A stretch of DNA of 64,000 nt, from positions 92,177 through 156,176 of the forward strand of contig JAUIET010000012.1 of NCBI GenBank assembly GCA_030429735.1, read 5' to 3'. Numbering within the stretch: position 1 is the first letter of the stretch; each line of letters starts with the position of its first letter. The translations under genes and the position numbers were made by a program. Positions 25,145 to 35,300 of the stretch are shown one piece after another. The DNA comes from Gammaproteobacteria bacterium (GTDB lineage Bacteria; Pseudomonadota; Gammaproteobacteria; Pseudomonadales; JAUIET01). The notes under the pieces were generated by a model, which was not told the DNA's origin, made no database searches, and was given only the letters and a program-made list of their open reading frames with translations.

Positions 25145-25864
25145 CGGCTTGTTTGTACTGAAGTTGTGTTTTTCCTGGCCCGCAATCGGTGGGCAGAACA
25201 CGCTAATACACACGGATCTATCGTGAACAACCATGCGATGTTGGTCGTGATTATCCATTACAAACATGGTTGCGTTGTTGTTACCGGTCAGAATTGGGTG
25301 TGAATCGTCTTCCCAGACGTATTCACCGCTGCCACTCAGGTAGTAGCATGCCTCCAGGTGGTTTGTATATTGGATATGCGAATCTGTGTTTGAGTTACCA
25401 ATGGTGTAACAGAATGCAAAGCCCAGGCTGTCACGCTCGAGCAGGTAGCGTTGGCTAAGCCCATTGCCCCACGCAACAGAGCGCTCGGTTTCCTCAATCT
25501 CGTCTAGGGTGCGAACCACAATGCCCTCATAGCTGGCACCTATGCAGGCGACAAGCAGCAGTCTGCTGACAGATTGTGCAGTCACTGTGCATTCGGTGCT
25601 GGAAGAAAATCCAATCAGCCTGTTGCTGCTCATTTGCACTGTGTGCTGGCTAAGGGCAGCTAACTGAGAGCCCGAGCAGGTAAACAAGGCAGCCGTGTAT
25701 TGTGATTCGCAGAGCAAGTCCTGAACCGAAAATTCGGAATTTGGTTCCATATCAATATCCAACAGGCGAACACCCATACCATCATCAAGCTTGACCATTT
25801 CTCGCACAGTAACATCGTTACTGACTGAGGAAGGTGTTTCCTGATGCCGCGTTCTGACTATCAC
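25133..25864 (-). CDS. Two-cupin protein with ectoine-synthase-like C-terminal half
   Basis: 243-residue protein. The C-terminal half (about 114-235) matches ectoine synthase EctC in order: IVVRTLDEIEETERSV, HIQYTNHLEACYYLSGSGE, MDNHDQH and VFCPPIAGQEKHN. EctC cyclises N-acetyl-diaminobutyrate by loss of water. Glu171 and His209 align with two reported iron ligands; the third, Tyr, is Phe201 here, so the chemistry may differ. The N-terminal half (1-110) looks like a second, degenerate cupin. GTG start follows AGGAG by 7 bases. No ectA or ectB is nearby. It overlaps the adenylation gene tail to tail by 12 bases and diverges from the carbamoyltransferase gene. Confidence 0.75.
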   Translation of the reverse strand: MIVRTRHQETPSSVSNDVTVREMVKLDDGMGVRLLDIDMEPNSEFSVQDLLCESQYTAALFTCSGSQLAALSQHTVQMSSNRLIGFSSSTECTVTAQSVSRLLLVACIGASYEGIVVRTLDEIEETERSVAWGNGLSQRYLLERDSLGFAFCYTIGNSNTDSHIQYTNHLEACYYLSGSGEYVWEDDSHPILTGNNNATMFVMDNHDQHRMVVHDRSVCISVFCPPIAGQEKHNFSTNKPSVY

Positions 25865-25954
25865 TGATGTGCTCCTGAATGTTCTTATTTCAGATTAGTT
25901 CACGGCGTTTCACTTGTCGAAAACCTCAAAACTGTACTTTTTGCGTTCAGCTTC

Positions 25955-25970
25955 CTATGCCCAACTTAAG
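25955..25970. promoter_or_regulatory. Possible shared operator, copy 2
   Basis: CTATGCCCAACTTAAG in the 229-base divergent gap between the cupin and carbamoyltransferase genes, matching 14 of 16 bases of the site before the carrier-protein operon. Possible common operator; weak evidence. Confidence 0.3.
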
Positions 25971-26093
25971 TACGTGAGTGCTGGACGCATTTCGGTCGGG
26001 TTCCTTCTATTTTGTTGGCTACACTTTAAAGAAGGTAAAGAAGCGTGAAATAAGCATTCTTGCGCTGTTTCAACATTCAGGGTGCACGGGTTT

Positions 26094-27857
26094 ATGGCAA
26101 TCAAAAACTACATCGGCTTGGCTTGCACAGGTCACGATAACGCATTGGCAATAGTCGATTCCAAAGGCAAGGTGGTCTTTGCCGAGGCAACAGAACGCTA
26201 TCTGCAGAACAAGCGTGCCATTGGGGCACTGCCAGATGACCTGGTTCGCATCGGCATGCTGATTGATGAATACTGCGAGCCTAAAGCCGACATTGTGGTG
26301 AGTAAATCCTGGAGTAGCGACGCAGTTGCGATACTGGACACAGAGTATCAGGAGATGGGTGAGTATCTGGACGTAATGGCCGGGCGCAAGGCCTCTCCGG
26401 CAGCTCAGTTCATGATTCACAGATTACAGGATTACCGGCATATCCTCGACTTCTTTAAATCGAATGTCGTGCAATCTGGCATGCACATTCAGCATGTATT
26501 GGGCACCGGCTTTGGTGTGCGTGAAAAACGCAATATTGAACTTAGACAATACAATCATCACCTGACCCACGCTGCAACAGCGGCCTATACCAGCCCGTAT
26601 GAAGAAGCAGCTGTTGCGGTGATTGATGGTTTTGGCGAAGGCACCAGCTGTTCCTTCTATAAATATGAGAACGGCAACATCATTGATGTGGAAACACCGC
26701 GAGGCAATATGAAGTGGAGTCTGGGGTCCTTGTATGTGAACCTGACAGGTTTATGTGGCTTTGAGCATTGGAAAGGCGAAGAGTGGAAGGTAATGGGCTT
26801 GGCGCCTTACGGTAAACTCAATGAAGAAATTCATGCCTTGCTGCATCGCTATATTAAAATCGATGGCTTGCAGATCGTGTGCCCGCCCGACAGTACAGCG
26901 GCATTGGTCGAATTGTATGAACGCTTTTCGATACAAGCTGGGCAACATCCATTGGAGGTAGCTGATCTGGCGCATACCGGGCAGCAGGTATTTGCAGAAC
27001 TTGCCGGTGAACTGCTGCAAAATTTCCACGCCAGAGTAGGTTGCAAGAATCTGGTACTTGGTGGAGGCTGCGGCCTTAATTCATCATGGAATGGGCAGAT
27101 TGTCGACAATACTGACTTTGAATCTTTGCATGTGTATTCTGCACCCGCTGACGACGGCAACGCCATGGGTGCAGCATTGCTGGCCTACTATGAAGATCAA
27201 CCCGCGAAGGCGGCACCTGCAGTTTCACATACTCCTTACCTTGGTTCTACGGTTGTGGGTGAGTCTCTTGAAAACCTGAAACGCTTCAGTCGTCACCCGA
27301 ATATGCGAAGTGGTTTGAGTCGCTCTGAAGTCACTCAGGCTACGGCAAAACTGTTGTCTGAGGGAAAGATTGTTGGCTGGGTACAAGGCAGGGCAGAATT
27401 TGGCCCACGCTCTCTCGGAAATCGTTCGATTCTGGCAGACCCGCGGCAGGCAGACATGAAAGACAAGATTAACGCGGGCGTAAAGTTTCGCGAAGAATTC
27501 CGACCGTTTGCACCGTCCATTCTGCACGAATACGGTGAAGAGTATTTCGAGAACTATCAATTCACGCCCTATATGGAGCGCACGCTGAATTTCCGACCTG
27601 AAATGTACGATAAGCCACCGGCAGTGGTGCACGAAAACGGCAGTGGCCGTCTGCAATCGGTGACCAAAGAGCTGAACCCGATGTATCACGAGTTAATCTC
27701 TGAGTTTCACAAGTTGACGGGTGTGCCGATTGTGTTAAACACCAGCTTTAACATAATGGGCAAACCGATTATCCACTCGGTAGAAGATGCGGTTTCGGTT
27801 TTTTACACGACGGGACTGGATGTGTTGGTTATTGAAGATGTGATTATTGAGAAGTAG
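26094..27857 (+). CDS. NodU/CmcH-family O-carbamoyltransferase
   Basis: 587-residue carbamoyltransferase. These enzymes use carbamoyl phosphate and ATP to carbamoylate a hydroxyl of a secondary metabolite. The N-terminal Kae1-like domain shows NHHLTHAATAAY and VIDGFGEGTSC, then GGCGLNSSWN and PADDGNAMGAAL. The C-terminal YrdC-like part (from about 400) begins GWVQGRAEFGPRSLGNRSIL and includes FREEFRPFAPS. All major blocks are present, so it looks functional. ATG 26094 is preferred over a GTG 12 bases upstream that lacks a ribosome site. It is read divergently from the two-cupin gene and is probably a tailoring enzyme of the same locus. Confidence 0.9.
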   Translation: MAIKNYIGLACTGHDNALAIVDSKGKVVFAEATERYLQNKRAIGALPDDLVRIGMLIDEYCEPKADIVVSKSWSSDAVAILDTEYQEMGEYLDVMAGRKASPAAQFMIHRLQDYRHILDFFKSNVVQSGMHIQHVLGTGFGVREKRNIELRQYNHHLTHAATAAYTSPYEEAAVAVIDGFGEGTSCSFYKYENGNIIDVETPRGNMKWSLGSLYVNLTGLCGFEHWKGEEWKVMGLAPYGKLNEEIHALLHRYIKIDGLQIVCPPDSTAALVELYERFSIQAGQHPLEVADLAHTGQQVFAELAGELLQNFHARVGCKNLVLGGGCGLNSSWNGQIVDNTDFESLHVYSAPADDGNAMGAALLAYYEDQPAKAAPAVSHTPYLGSTVVGESLENLKRFSRHPNMRSGLSRSEVTQATAKLLSEGKIVGWVQGRAEFGPRSLGNRSILADPRQADMKDKINAGVKFREEFRPFAPSILHEYGEEYFENYQFTPYMERTLNFRPEMYDKPPAVVHENGSGRLQSVTKELNPMYHELISEFHKLTGVPIVLNTSFNIMGKPIIHSVEDAVSVFYTTGLDVLVIEDVIIEK

Positions 27858-27891
27858 GGCTTCATCAGAGCCTTATGTAAGTGCCAAGTCC

Positions 27892-28151
27892 GGTGCTGGA
27901 CCGAGTGCAAGTTTTCGGGACACGCCGTGAACCCATCCATGGGGCTTGTGTTCGGGGTCCCTCCCTCACACAGTCCCGAAAACTTGCACTCGATCCAGCA
28001 CCTTCGTGCCACCAACCACAATTGAGCCATTGCTGCTGAGGTGAGAGCGTGAATATCGGCTAGCAAGACTGTTTGAGACAGGATGTCGAAAATCAAGCCC
28101 CCATGGATGGGTTTACGGCGTGTCTTGCGAGCCGATATTCATGTTCTCACC
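27892..28151. repeat. Paired hairpin element (about 260 bp)
   Basis: Two strong hairpins fill the 411-base gap between two genes. Hairpin A pairs 27892-27920 with 27974-28002 (28 of 29). Hairpin B pairs 28040-28069 with 28122-28151 (27 of 30). Each loop carries a copy of ACACGCCGTRAACCCATCCA with a GGGG-CTTG tail, direct in A (about 27918-27948) and inverted in B (28094-28124). So one short conserved core sits inside two different stems in opposite orientation. No reading frame was seen. I believe similar CCCATCCATGGGGGC-containing repeats occur in other marine gammaproteobacteria, but cannot check. Confidence 0.8.
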
Positions 28152-28268
28152 GGTCTTGAATTTCACATCAATCTCCATTTTATACTGCCAAGCGCTATCT
28201 AATATTCGTTAGAGCCTGACAAGCAGCGATGGTATTATAGGTAGAATGTAAACCTCGCAGGTCACCCC

Positions 28269-29429
28269 GTGCCCATTCGCAAAACACCGCGTAAGTTAGT
28301 CATACTGTGTGATGGTACGGGCAATCAGATTGACAGTCGCCAGTCTAATGTTCTTCGCCTCTATAAGTTGCTCAAGAAAAACAAAGACCAGCGGGTTTTC
28401 TATGACCCCGGTATTGGGGCGATCAGCAGCACTGAAGACTGGGCGCGCTGGAAGGCCAATACTGAAAGCGTATTGTCACTGGTGACTGGCTATGGTTTGG
28501 ATCGCAATGTTCTAACTGCATACCAATTCCTGTCGAAAGCCTATGTGAGCGGCGACGAGATCTATATGTTTGGCTACAGCCGAGGGGCCTATACGGTCCG
28601 GGTGCTTGCTGGATTTATCAATGCTGTTGGCATTCTGCATCCTGATCAACAGCACCTTACCGAATACGCGTTCAAAGCCTACAAGCAAATTTCAGAAGAC
28701 GGGCAGTTTGATTCGGTCCGGCAATTTGAGCGCATACTGCGTCCGCAGCGACCAGTCATTCGCTTTCTTGGCTTGTGGGATACGGTGAGTAGCATATTGG
28801 TGCCGCGCAGTGATCGCTTCTACTTGCCAGCGCGTCGCCAGCTTGCCTATACCGAACGAAATCCGAGCGTGCAGACCGTGTGCCATGCGGTGGCTATAGA
28901 CGAGCAGCGCCGGATGTTTCGCCCGTATTTATGGCGTGAAGGCGAAGAGTTCTGGAGCGGGCCGTTTCGGCCGAAAGATCCTGACAAGATATCTGCCCAA
29001 GAGCTGAAACAGGTTTGGTTTCCCGGCGTGCATTCTGACGTAGGCGGCGGGTACCCCGATGATGAAAGTGGTCTGTCTTTGTTATCGCTGGAATGGATGA
29101 TCGAGCAGCTTGCGGATCATTTAGCTGTCAATCAGCACGCGGTACGCAAGATAGTTACTGCTTCAGACCCAGCGGCCATCATGCACGATTCCATGTCCTT
29201 ACCCTGGGCCATGCTTGAGTATCTTCCGAAATCTGTTCGCAACCGAGAGCAGTCGCATCTTCGCTCCATTCTTGGATGCTATGTGCCGGCCCGGGAATTG
29301 CGGCGCTTACCGCCTGATGCTGAGTTGCATTGGAGTGTGGAGGAGCGCATAAAAGCTATTGCACACTACAGACCCAAGAACCTGACAGGGTATAATCTGC
29401 CCAACAACAACAATGATGAGACTACATGA
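28269..29429 (+). CDS. DUF2235 alpha/beta hydrolase
   Basis: 386-residue DUF2235 protein, an alpha/beta-hydrolase-like family that includes type VI secretion phospholipases (Tle1). The N-terminal strand [19 protein letters not shown] and nucleophile elbow [11 protein letters not shown] are clear; later LGLWDTVSS and [12 protein letters not shown] give the acid and His region. No secretion genes are nearby and no export signal is visible, so this is more likely a cytoplasmic housekeeping-type member than an effector. GTG start opens directly into the conserved domain. Its stop overlaps the pyrF ATG (ATGA), so the two are translated together. Confidence 0.85.
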   Translation: MPIRKTPRKLVILCDGTGNQIDSRQSNVLRLYKLLKKNKDQRVFYDPGIGAISSTEDWARWKANTESVLSLVTGYGLDRNVLTAYQFLSKAYVSGDEIYMFGYSRGAYTVRVLAGFINAVGILHPDQQHLTEYAFKAYKQISEDGQFDSVRQFERILRPQRPVIRFLGLWDTVSSILVPRSDRFYLPARRQLAYTERNPSVQTVCHAVAIDEQRRMFRPYLWREGEEFWSGPFRPKDPDKISAQELKQVWFPGVHSDVGGGYPDDESGLSLLSLEWMIEQLADHLAVNQHAVRKIVTASDPAAIMHDSMSLPWAMLEYLPKSVRNREQSHLRSILGCYVPARELRRLPPDAELHWSVEERIKAIAHYRPKNLTGYNLPNNNNDETT

Positions 29430-30244
29430 GCTTTATCCGCACTCTTTCCAAACGCTGGGAACAAAGTAACTCCCTGCTCTGTGTTGGACTTGACCCCGAC
29501 ACTGCGCGATTTCCTGAATCTATTGCGGCTACCGAAAATCCCTTATTTGAATTCAACAAAGCGATAGTGGATGCCACGCACGATTTGGTCTGCGCCTACA
29601 AACCGCAGATATCATACTTTGCAGCGGAGCGCGCTGAAGACCAGCTATTGCAGACCATCGAATACATTCATCGTGAATACCCGGGTATCCCCGTCATTCT
29701 GGATGCAAAGCGAGGCGACATTGGCTCAACAGCGAGCAGGTATGCAGTGGAGGCCTTTGAGCGATACGGCGCGGATGCGGTTACCGTCAACCCGTATATG
29801 GGCTTCGATGCGATTCAACCGTTTACCCAGTATACCGATCGTGGCGTTATTGTTTTGTGTCGAACTTCCAATGCAGGGGCAAGCGATTTTCAGGACCTGT
29901 TGATTGACGGTGAGCCTTTGTATCAACACGTGGCGCAGAAAGTGAGTACTGAATGGAATACGCACGACAACTGCTTATTGGTAGTTGGCGCCACTTGGCC
30001 TGAGCAAATGGCTAAGGTTCGTAGCATAGTCGGCGACATGCCATTGCTGGTGCCAGGCGTTGGTGCGCAGGGCGGTGATGTGAAGACTATGCTGGAAGCG
30101 GGTCAAACCGCAAACGGTTCGGGCTTGATTGTGAATTCGTCGCGCGGCGTGTTGTACGCCAGCGAGGGCGAGGACTTTCAGCGCGCGGCACGTGCGGTAG
30201 CAATGAGTTTGCGCGACGAAATCAATTCTCATCGAAGAAGCTGA
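29426..30244 (+). CDS. pyrF: Orotidine 5'-phosphate decarboxylase, type 2
   Basis: 272-residue OMP decarboxylase of the longer type 2 (mycobacterial-like) group, making UMP in pyrimidine synthesis. Seen: [10 protein letters not shown] at the N-terminus, the catalytic [12 protein letters not shown] (Asp-Lys-Asp array), [12 protein letters not shown], and the phosphate-binding end [14 protein letters not shown]. It overlaps the DUF2235 stop by four bases (ATGA) and is followed by the AlkB-like gene after 7 bases. Confidence 0.95.
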   Translation: MSFIRTLSKRWEQSNSLLCVGLDPDTARFPESIAATENPLFEFNKAIVDATHDLVCAYKPQISYFAAERAEDQLLQTIEYIHREYPGIPVILDAKRGDIGSTASRYAVEAFERYGADAVTVNPYMGFDAIQPFTQYTDRGVIVLCRTSNAGASDFQDLLIDGEPLYQHVAQKVSTEWNTHDNCLLVVGATWPEQMAKVRSIVGDMPLLVPGVGAQGGDVKTMLEAGQTANGSGLIVNSSRGVLYASEGEDFQRAARAVAMSLRDEINSHRRS

Positions 30245-30251
30245 CAAGCGC

Positions 30252-30860
30252 ATGGCAGGCTTGTTCAACGAACAAACCGATGCGCGACTGCCAATTGATG
30301 ATGCGCACCTTGAGTTGTTTGAAGATTTCGATTGTGGCGTTGACGCAAATGTCTTAATGAACCGCCTGATCGATAAGGTGGATTGGCGCGAAGAATCCAT
30401 CACTCTGTTTGGCAAAACCCACTTACAGCCTCGATTGTTTGCCTGGTATGGCGATGAGCAGGCCAGTTATCAGTACTCAGGTCTAGCGCTGGAGCCACTG
30501 GCGTGGATTGACGAGCTGAGTGATATTAAAAGGCGCGTCTCAGAACACTGCGGTGCGGAGTTCAATAGCGTATTACTCAATTACTATCGGAATCATCGCG
30601 ACAGTATGGGTATGCATTCGGACGACGAAAAAGAACTCGGGCGTGAGCCAATTATTGCTTCGCTTAGTTTTGGCGCAACTCGGGTATTCAAGCTAAAGCA
30701 CAAACGTCGTATAGATCTAAAGCCACTTCGAATTCCGCTGAGTAACTCCACGTTGCTGGTCATGAGAGGCAAAACTCAGCAATATTGGAAACACGGTATC
30801 GATAAGCTAAGCGCCCCATGCGGGCCCAGATTGAATTTAACTTTTCGCCAAATAGTTTAA
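30252..30860 (+). CDS. AlkB-like Fe(II)/2-oxoglutarate dioxygenase
   Basis: 202-residue dioxygenase of the AlkB family, resembling the ALKBH2/3-like bacterial branch, which reverses N-alkyl damage in DNA or RNA. The iron site is complete: His and Asp in MGMHSDDE and distal His in YWKHGIDK; the 2-oxoglutarate-binding Arg pair is in PRLNLTFR. YRNHRDSMGMHSD and SLSFGATRVFKL are family hallmarks. The gene follows pyrF by 7 bases, probably on the same transcript. Confidence 0.9.
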   Translation: MAGLFNEQTDARLPIDDAHLELFEDFDCGVDANVLMNRLIDKVDWREESITLFGKTHLQPRLFAWYGDEQASYQYSGLALEPLAWIDELSDIKRRVSEHCGAEFNSVLLNYYRNHRDSMGMHSDDEKELGREPIIASLSFGATRVFKLKHKRRIDLKPLRIPLSNSTLLVMRGKTQQYWKHGIDKLSAPCGPRLNLTFRQIV

Positions 30861-30882
30861 CTTAACGTGAACGAGGCAACCT

Positions 30883-31203
30883 ATGGCTGGACGATATCCA
30901 GACAGAATCAAGCAGCTGCCCTTATATGACGGTCGGTTCGATGCCTACAAGCTTCAGGCTCAAGGCAGCGATGTGTTGTTTGCTTCCTATCAACCTGGAA
31001 TGGAAATAGATGAGCACACGCATGACACCGATAACTATGGTGTGATCACGCGGGGTGAATTGATTCTTTTCATGGATGGGCGCGAGCAAAAATACGGCGT
31101 GGGCGACTGGTATCATGTACCTGCGCATAAGGAACATGCCGCGCGTTTTGAGGTCGAAACTGATGAAGTGGAGTTTTGGTTTCACGAAGATTCCCGGGAG
31201 TAA
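30883..31203 (+). CDS. Single-domain cupin protein
   Basis: 106-residue cupin. Motif 1 is MEIDEHTHDTDNYGVITRGE, with Glu/His metal ligands, and motif 2 is GDWYHVPAHKEHAARF. One jelly-roll domain, no other part. Such proteins may be small dioxygenases, isomerases or binding proteins; no function can be set. Twenty-two bases after the AlkB-like gene and 4 bases before the signal peptidase start. Confidence 0.85.
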   Translation: MAGRYPDRIKQLPLYDGRFDAYKLQAQGSDVLFASYQPGMEIDEHTHDTDNYGVITRGELILFMDGREQKYGVGDWYHVPAHKEHAARFEVETDEVEFWFHEDSRE

Positions 31204-31207
31204 TGAC

Positions 31208-31858
31208 ATGTTCGGCAAATTATCAGCAATATGGCGTGAAAATCGGGTTTTCCTGATCTTCTTGCTATCAATGTTTGTGTTCCGTAGCGCTTTTGCTGAT
31301 TGGAATGAAGTGCCTACCGGTTCCATGAAACCCACCATTATAGAAGGCGACCGCTTGCTGGTGAACAAAATGGCCTACGATCTTAGAGTGCCATTTACCC
31401 ACATCTCACTATTCAAACGGGCAGATCCGGCCCGCGGTGATATCGTAATTTTCGATTCCAAATTGGCTGATAAACGACTGGTTAAGCGCGTGATCGGCTT
31501 GCCGGGAGATGTGATTGCGATGCGAAGTAATCGATTGCAAATAAATGGTCAGCAACTTGTGTATCGTGAGGCTAAAACGGGACAACCGTTTGCAGAAGCA
31601 GAAGAGGACCTTCTGGGCTTGCAGCACAAGATCTGGTTTTATCCGAAGGCAACGCAAATGTCATCATTCGACCCCGTAAAAGTACCCGATGACCATTACC
31701 TGGTTTTGGGTGACAGTCGTGACAATAGCGCCGACTCCAGAGTGATTGGTGTGGTACCGCGTGATGAAATAGTTGGCCGGGCTAAAAAAGTGGTGGTGTC
31801 GCTAAACTACGAGAATTATTACATCCCGCGCAGGAATCGTTTCTTTCATACTTTGTAA
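31208..31858 (+). CDS. lepB: Signal peptidase I
   Basis: 216-residue type I signal peptidase that cleaves secretory signal peptides at the periplasmic face. One N-terminal membrane helix (VFLIFLLSMFVFRSAF), catalytic Ser in EVPTGSMKPT, general-base Lys in KRVIGLPGD and the box LGDSRDNSADSR. It is shorter than the E. coli enzyme (two helices, about 324 residues), so it is either a second copy or a compact form; it is not next to lepA or rnc as the usual lepB is. Start ATG 31208 was chosen because it precedes the membrane helix; upstream residues overlap the cupin gene. Confidence 0.88.
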   Translation: MFGKLSAIWRENRVFLIFLLSMFVFRSAFADWNEVPTGSMKPTIIEGDRLLVNKMAYDLRVPFTHISLFKRADPARGDIVIFDSKLADKRLVKRVIGLPGDVIAMRSNRLQINGQQLVYREAKTGQPFAEAEEDLLGLQHKIWFYPKATQMSSFDPVKVPDDHYLVLGDSRDNSADSRVIGVVPRDEIVGRAKKVVVSLNYENYYIPRRNRFFHTL

Positions 31859-31923
31859 CGCTGTTCTGTATTACAGTAAGCATGACTTGCGATGCAGCTA
31901 CTACCGATTTACAGGAGAACGAT

Positions 31924-32289
31924 ATGAGCAGCACTGAATTTATACAGCAGTTTATCGACGCCTGGGGGCGCATGGACGTTGATGCAATCGTAGACTCATT
32001 CACGGACGACGCTGTGTACATCAATATTCCAATGGACCCACCCAACCGCGGCAAAGACGAAATTCGGGCATTTGTAGAAGGTTTTGCCGGTAGTTGTGAA
32101 GGTATTGAGTTCATTGTTCACAATGAGGTGGTCAGCCAGGACGGTACTTTGCTAATGAATGAACGCACAGATCGGCTGTGCATGAATGGTAAATGGATTG
32201 AGCTGGCGGTTATGGGAGTATTTGAATTTCGCGACGGTAAAATATGTGCGTGGCGAGATTATTTCGATATGGCCGCATTCGCCGGGTAG
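31924..32289 (+). CDS. Limonene-1,2-epoxide hydrolase-like protein
   Basis: 121-residue protein of the limonene-epoxide-hydrolase branch of the NTF2 fold. The features DAWGRMDVDAIVDSFTDDAV, RGKDEIRAFVEG, NERTDR and CAWRDYFD fit the Asp-Arg-Asp catalytic set of that family. A role in epoxide opening is possible; many relatives are uncharacterised. ATG 31924 follows CAGGAGAACGAT; an upstream in-frame ATG at 31882 lacks such a site. It converges with the RND pump operon. Confidence 0.78.
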   Translation: MSSTEFIQQFIDAWGRMDVDAIVDSFTDDAVYINIPMDPPNRGKDEIRAFVEGFAGSCEGIEFIVHNEVVSQDGTLLMNERTDRLCMNGKWIELAVMGVFEFRDGKICAWRDYFDMAAFAG

Positions 32290-32319
32290 TCGAGTGGCCA
32301 AAAGATACTGGTATCTCGC

Positions 32320-35300
32320 TTAGGCCGGTGTGGCATTGCTGAGCAAATTTTCTTCCTTGGAATGCTCTGAGGCCAGGGCCAGATAAACGCTTGGCAAAAT
32401 AAACAGCGTGAAAAGTGTGCCAATTAGCATCCCAGCCACCAGAATAATGCCAATACTATTGCGTGCTTCAGCGCCTGCGCCGGACACCAATACCAACGGA
32501 AAGTGTCCAATCACAGTGGCACCAGTTGTCATCAATACCGGTCGCAAGCGAACACTTGCACCTTCTATGATGGCATCCAATTTGCTGCGACCGGTCATTT
32601 GCAGATGATTGGCGAACTCCACAACTAATATTCCGTTCTTGGTTACCAGCCCAACTAAGGTGATAAAGCCGATCTGGGAATAGATGTTGATGGTTGTCCA
32701 GCCCAGGAAGGTGAATAGCATGGCACCAGATAGTGCCAATGGTACGCAGCCCAGTAGCACCACCAGCGGGTCTCTGAGGCTGTTAAACAAAATGACCAAG
32801 ACCAGAAAAACGAAGGCCAATGCAAAGGCAAGCGCACCAAATAAAGTATTGCCCTCTTGGCGCAACTGCCGCGATTCGCCGGCGTAATCAATCAGGTAGC
32901 CTTCGGGCAGTACTTCCTTTGCAGCTTGTTCTACTGCGCGCAGGCCATCTTCCTTGGTATAGATCGGTAAGGTACCACCGTAGATAGTGAATGAATTTCG
33001 TTGTTGGAATTTACTCAATGAACGCGGTCCCACACGCTCGCTGCGCGTCGCAATCGAGGAGAGCGGCACCAGATCACCGCCAGGTGTTTGCAGTTGAATT
33101 TGTTCAATTGAATTCAGGTCCTGCCGATCCACTTTCTCGACCATGGGCACCACGCGGTACGCCTTGCCGTCCAGATTGAAACGGTTGACGTAATCCCCGG
33201 ACAGAAAAATGGATAACTGCTCACTCACGTCAGCAACTGTCATACCAAGGTCTGCGATACGGTCTCTATCGAGCGTGAAATTCGCTTGCGGAAAATCTAT
33301 TTTTAGATTGGTGTCGGCAAATAAAAACTTGCCACTCGCGTAGGTGGCCTCCAGCAGTTTCTCAGCATAGGGCTGCATTTGTTCAACTGGCACCGGTGCT
33401 GTGACCACCAGTTCAACAGCAAATTGACCGGCACTGGGCAAAGAAGGCACCAAATTTGGAAAGGCACGAAGCCCAGGTATAGTCGCCAGTTTGACAAAAG
33501 TTGGCTGAAGCAGGTCCATTGGCGTGAAATCGCGTTTGCTGTGTTCAACGAATTCCTGTCCACCAAATCCGGCATTTGGGCTGACAACCTGCCACATCGA
33601 TGTTGTATCTGGCAGGCCATTCATAACATCAACGACATCACGCATATGGTTGTGTGTGTACTGTACCGATGCTTCAGCCGGCGCTTCAGAGATAACGAAT
33701 ATCTCGCTTTCATCTTCAATTGGTGCCAGCTCTTGCTGTGACATCAGCAAAAACGGAATGGCGAGCAGAGCAAGAAATAATGCAAAAACCAGAATTTGTG
33801 GCGTCCACGAGAGTGTGATTCGCAGCAGCTGTTCGTATCGATGACGAAGCGCGTCAAAGTTTGCATTAATCTGTTTGGTGAGTTTGCCCTCTTCTCCGCG
33901 TGCGGGGCTTGCGTAGGCGCTCATAACAGGAGACAAAGTGAGCGCAACCAGACCGGACAGCAGCACCGCTACTGCCAACGTAAATGCAAACTCCTTAATG
34001 AGTACGCCGGTTAAGCCGGACAGGAAACCGATCGGTACATAAACGGCGGCCAGCGTCACAGTCATGCCAATGATCGGAGTGAGCAGTTGTCGCGAGCTCG
34101 CCAATGCGGCCTGGGTGCGGCTCATTCCTTCCCGCATAAACCGCGATACGTTTTCAACGACAACAATTGCATCATCAACTACCAAACCGACTGAGAGCAC
34201 GATCGCCAGAATGGTCAGTAAATTCAGCGAGAACCCCATCATCGTCATAACAACTGTCGCGCCGAGTAATGAAATCGGTATGGTAACCAGTGGCACCAGC
34301 GCCGTACGAAGAGACCCCATAAACAGCAGTACAACTATGCCGACCAACAGAACTGTTTCAGCTAGCGTAATGAAAATTTCCTTCAGTGCATTGCGCATGT
34401 ATTTTGTGCCATCAAAGCCAATCGCAATGTGCACTCCATCTGGTAGAGTCGCGTTTATTTGGTCCAGTACTCCATACAGCTCATTGCCTATTTCCAGCTC
34501 ATTGGCGCCGGGTAAGCCATCCACGGCTAACCAGATATTGTCACGCTGATCAATTCTACCTATATCATTGCTCTCGGCCTCGCCGAGTTCTATGCGAGCG
34601 ACATCGGACAATCGAATCACGGCGTCGTCCCGTGTAGTGATCACCATGCGTTCAAATTCTTCAACGCTGCGCAACGTAGCATTGGTTTGCAGATCTATGC
34701 GCTGTTGCGAATTTTCACTGTTACCGATGGCGGCAATCACATTATTGCTGAGTAGGGTCTGGCGAATTTGCTGCGCGCTGATTTTAAAAAAATTCATGCG
34801 CACGGGGTCCAGCCAAACCCGCATAGTGGGTGGGCGGTGGCCCAGCATCTGGATGCGTTGTACGCCTTTGATCGAAGACAACACCGGCACGACATACCGA
34901 CTGAGATAATCACTAATTTCAGCGCGATTGAGATCGCTGATATCAACATCGAGATAAAAGATTGAATTGGACGCATCTGCACGGCTTACTAAAATTGCCG
35001 GGTCTTCGGCACCTGCCGGTAGCTCGAACCGAATTTGGCCTAGCCTTGCCGTGAGTTCAGCCAGTGCCAGTGTGCTGGGTTCATTGAGCTTTAACCACGC
35101 CTTTACCGAACTCATGCCAGCAGTTGTTGTCGACTCGATGTAGTCGACGCCGGGCACTGTTGAAACAGCTCGCTCAATCGGGTCGGTAACAAAACCCTGA
35201 ACGGTTTCGGCGGATGCGCCAACATAGGGGGTATTAATCGTCAGTGCTGAACTTTCAATTTGCGGGAACTCCAGCACTGGCAGTTGAAACGCAGCGCGTA

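Noticed and set aside
25133..25864. Ordinary ectoine synthesis gene
   Set aside because: No ectA or ectB beside it, an extra N-terminal half, and Phe replaces the conserved metal-binding Tyr.
21414..27857. Saxitoxin-type cluster, from carbamoyltransferase plus GNAT
   Set aside because: No SxtA-like polyketide enzyme, amidinotransferase or Rieske oxygenase set; the A/PCP/dehydrogenase trio points elsewhere.
28269..29429. Type VI secretion phospholipase effector (Tle1)
   Set aside because: DUF2235 member without VgrG, PAAR, immunity gene or any T6SS gene nearby; coupled to pyrF instead.
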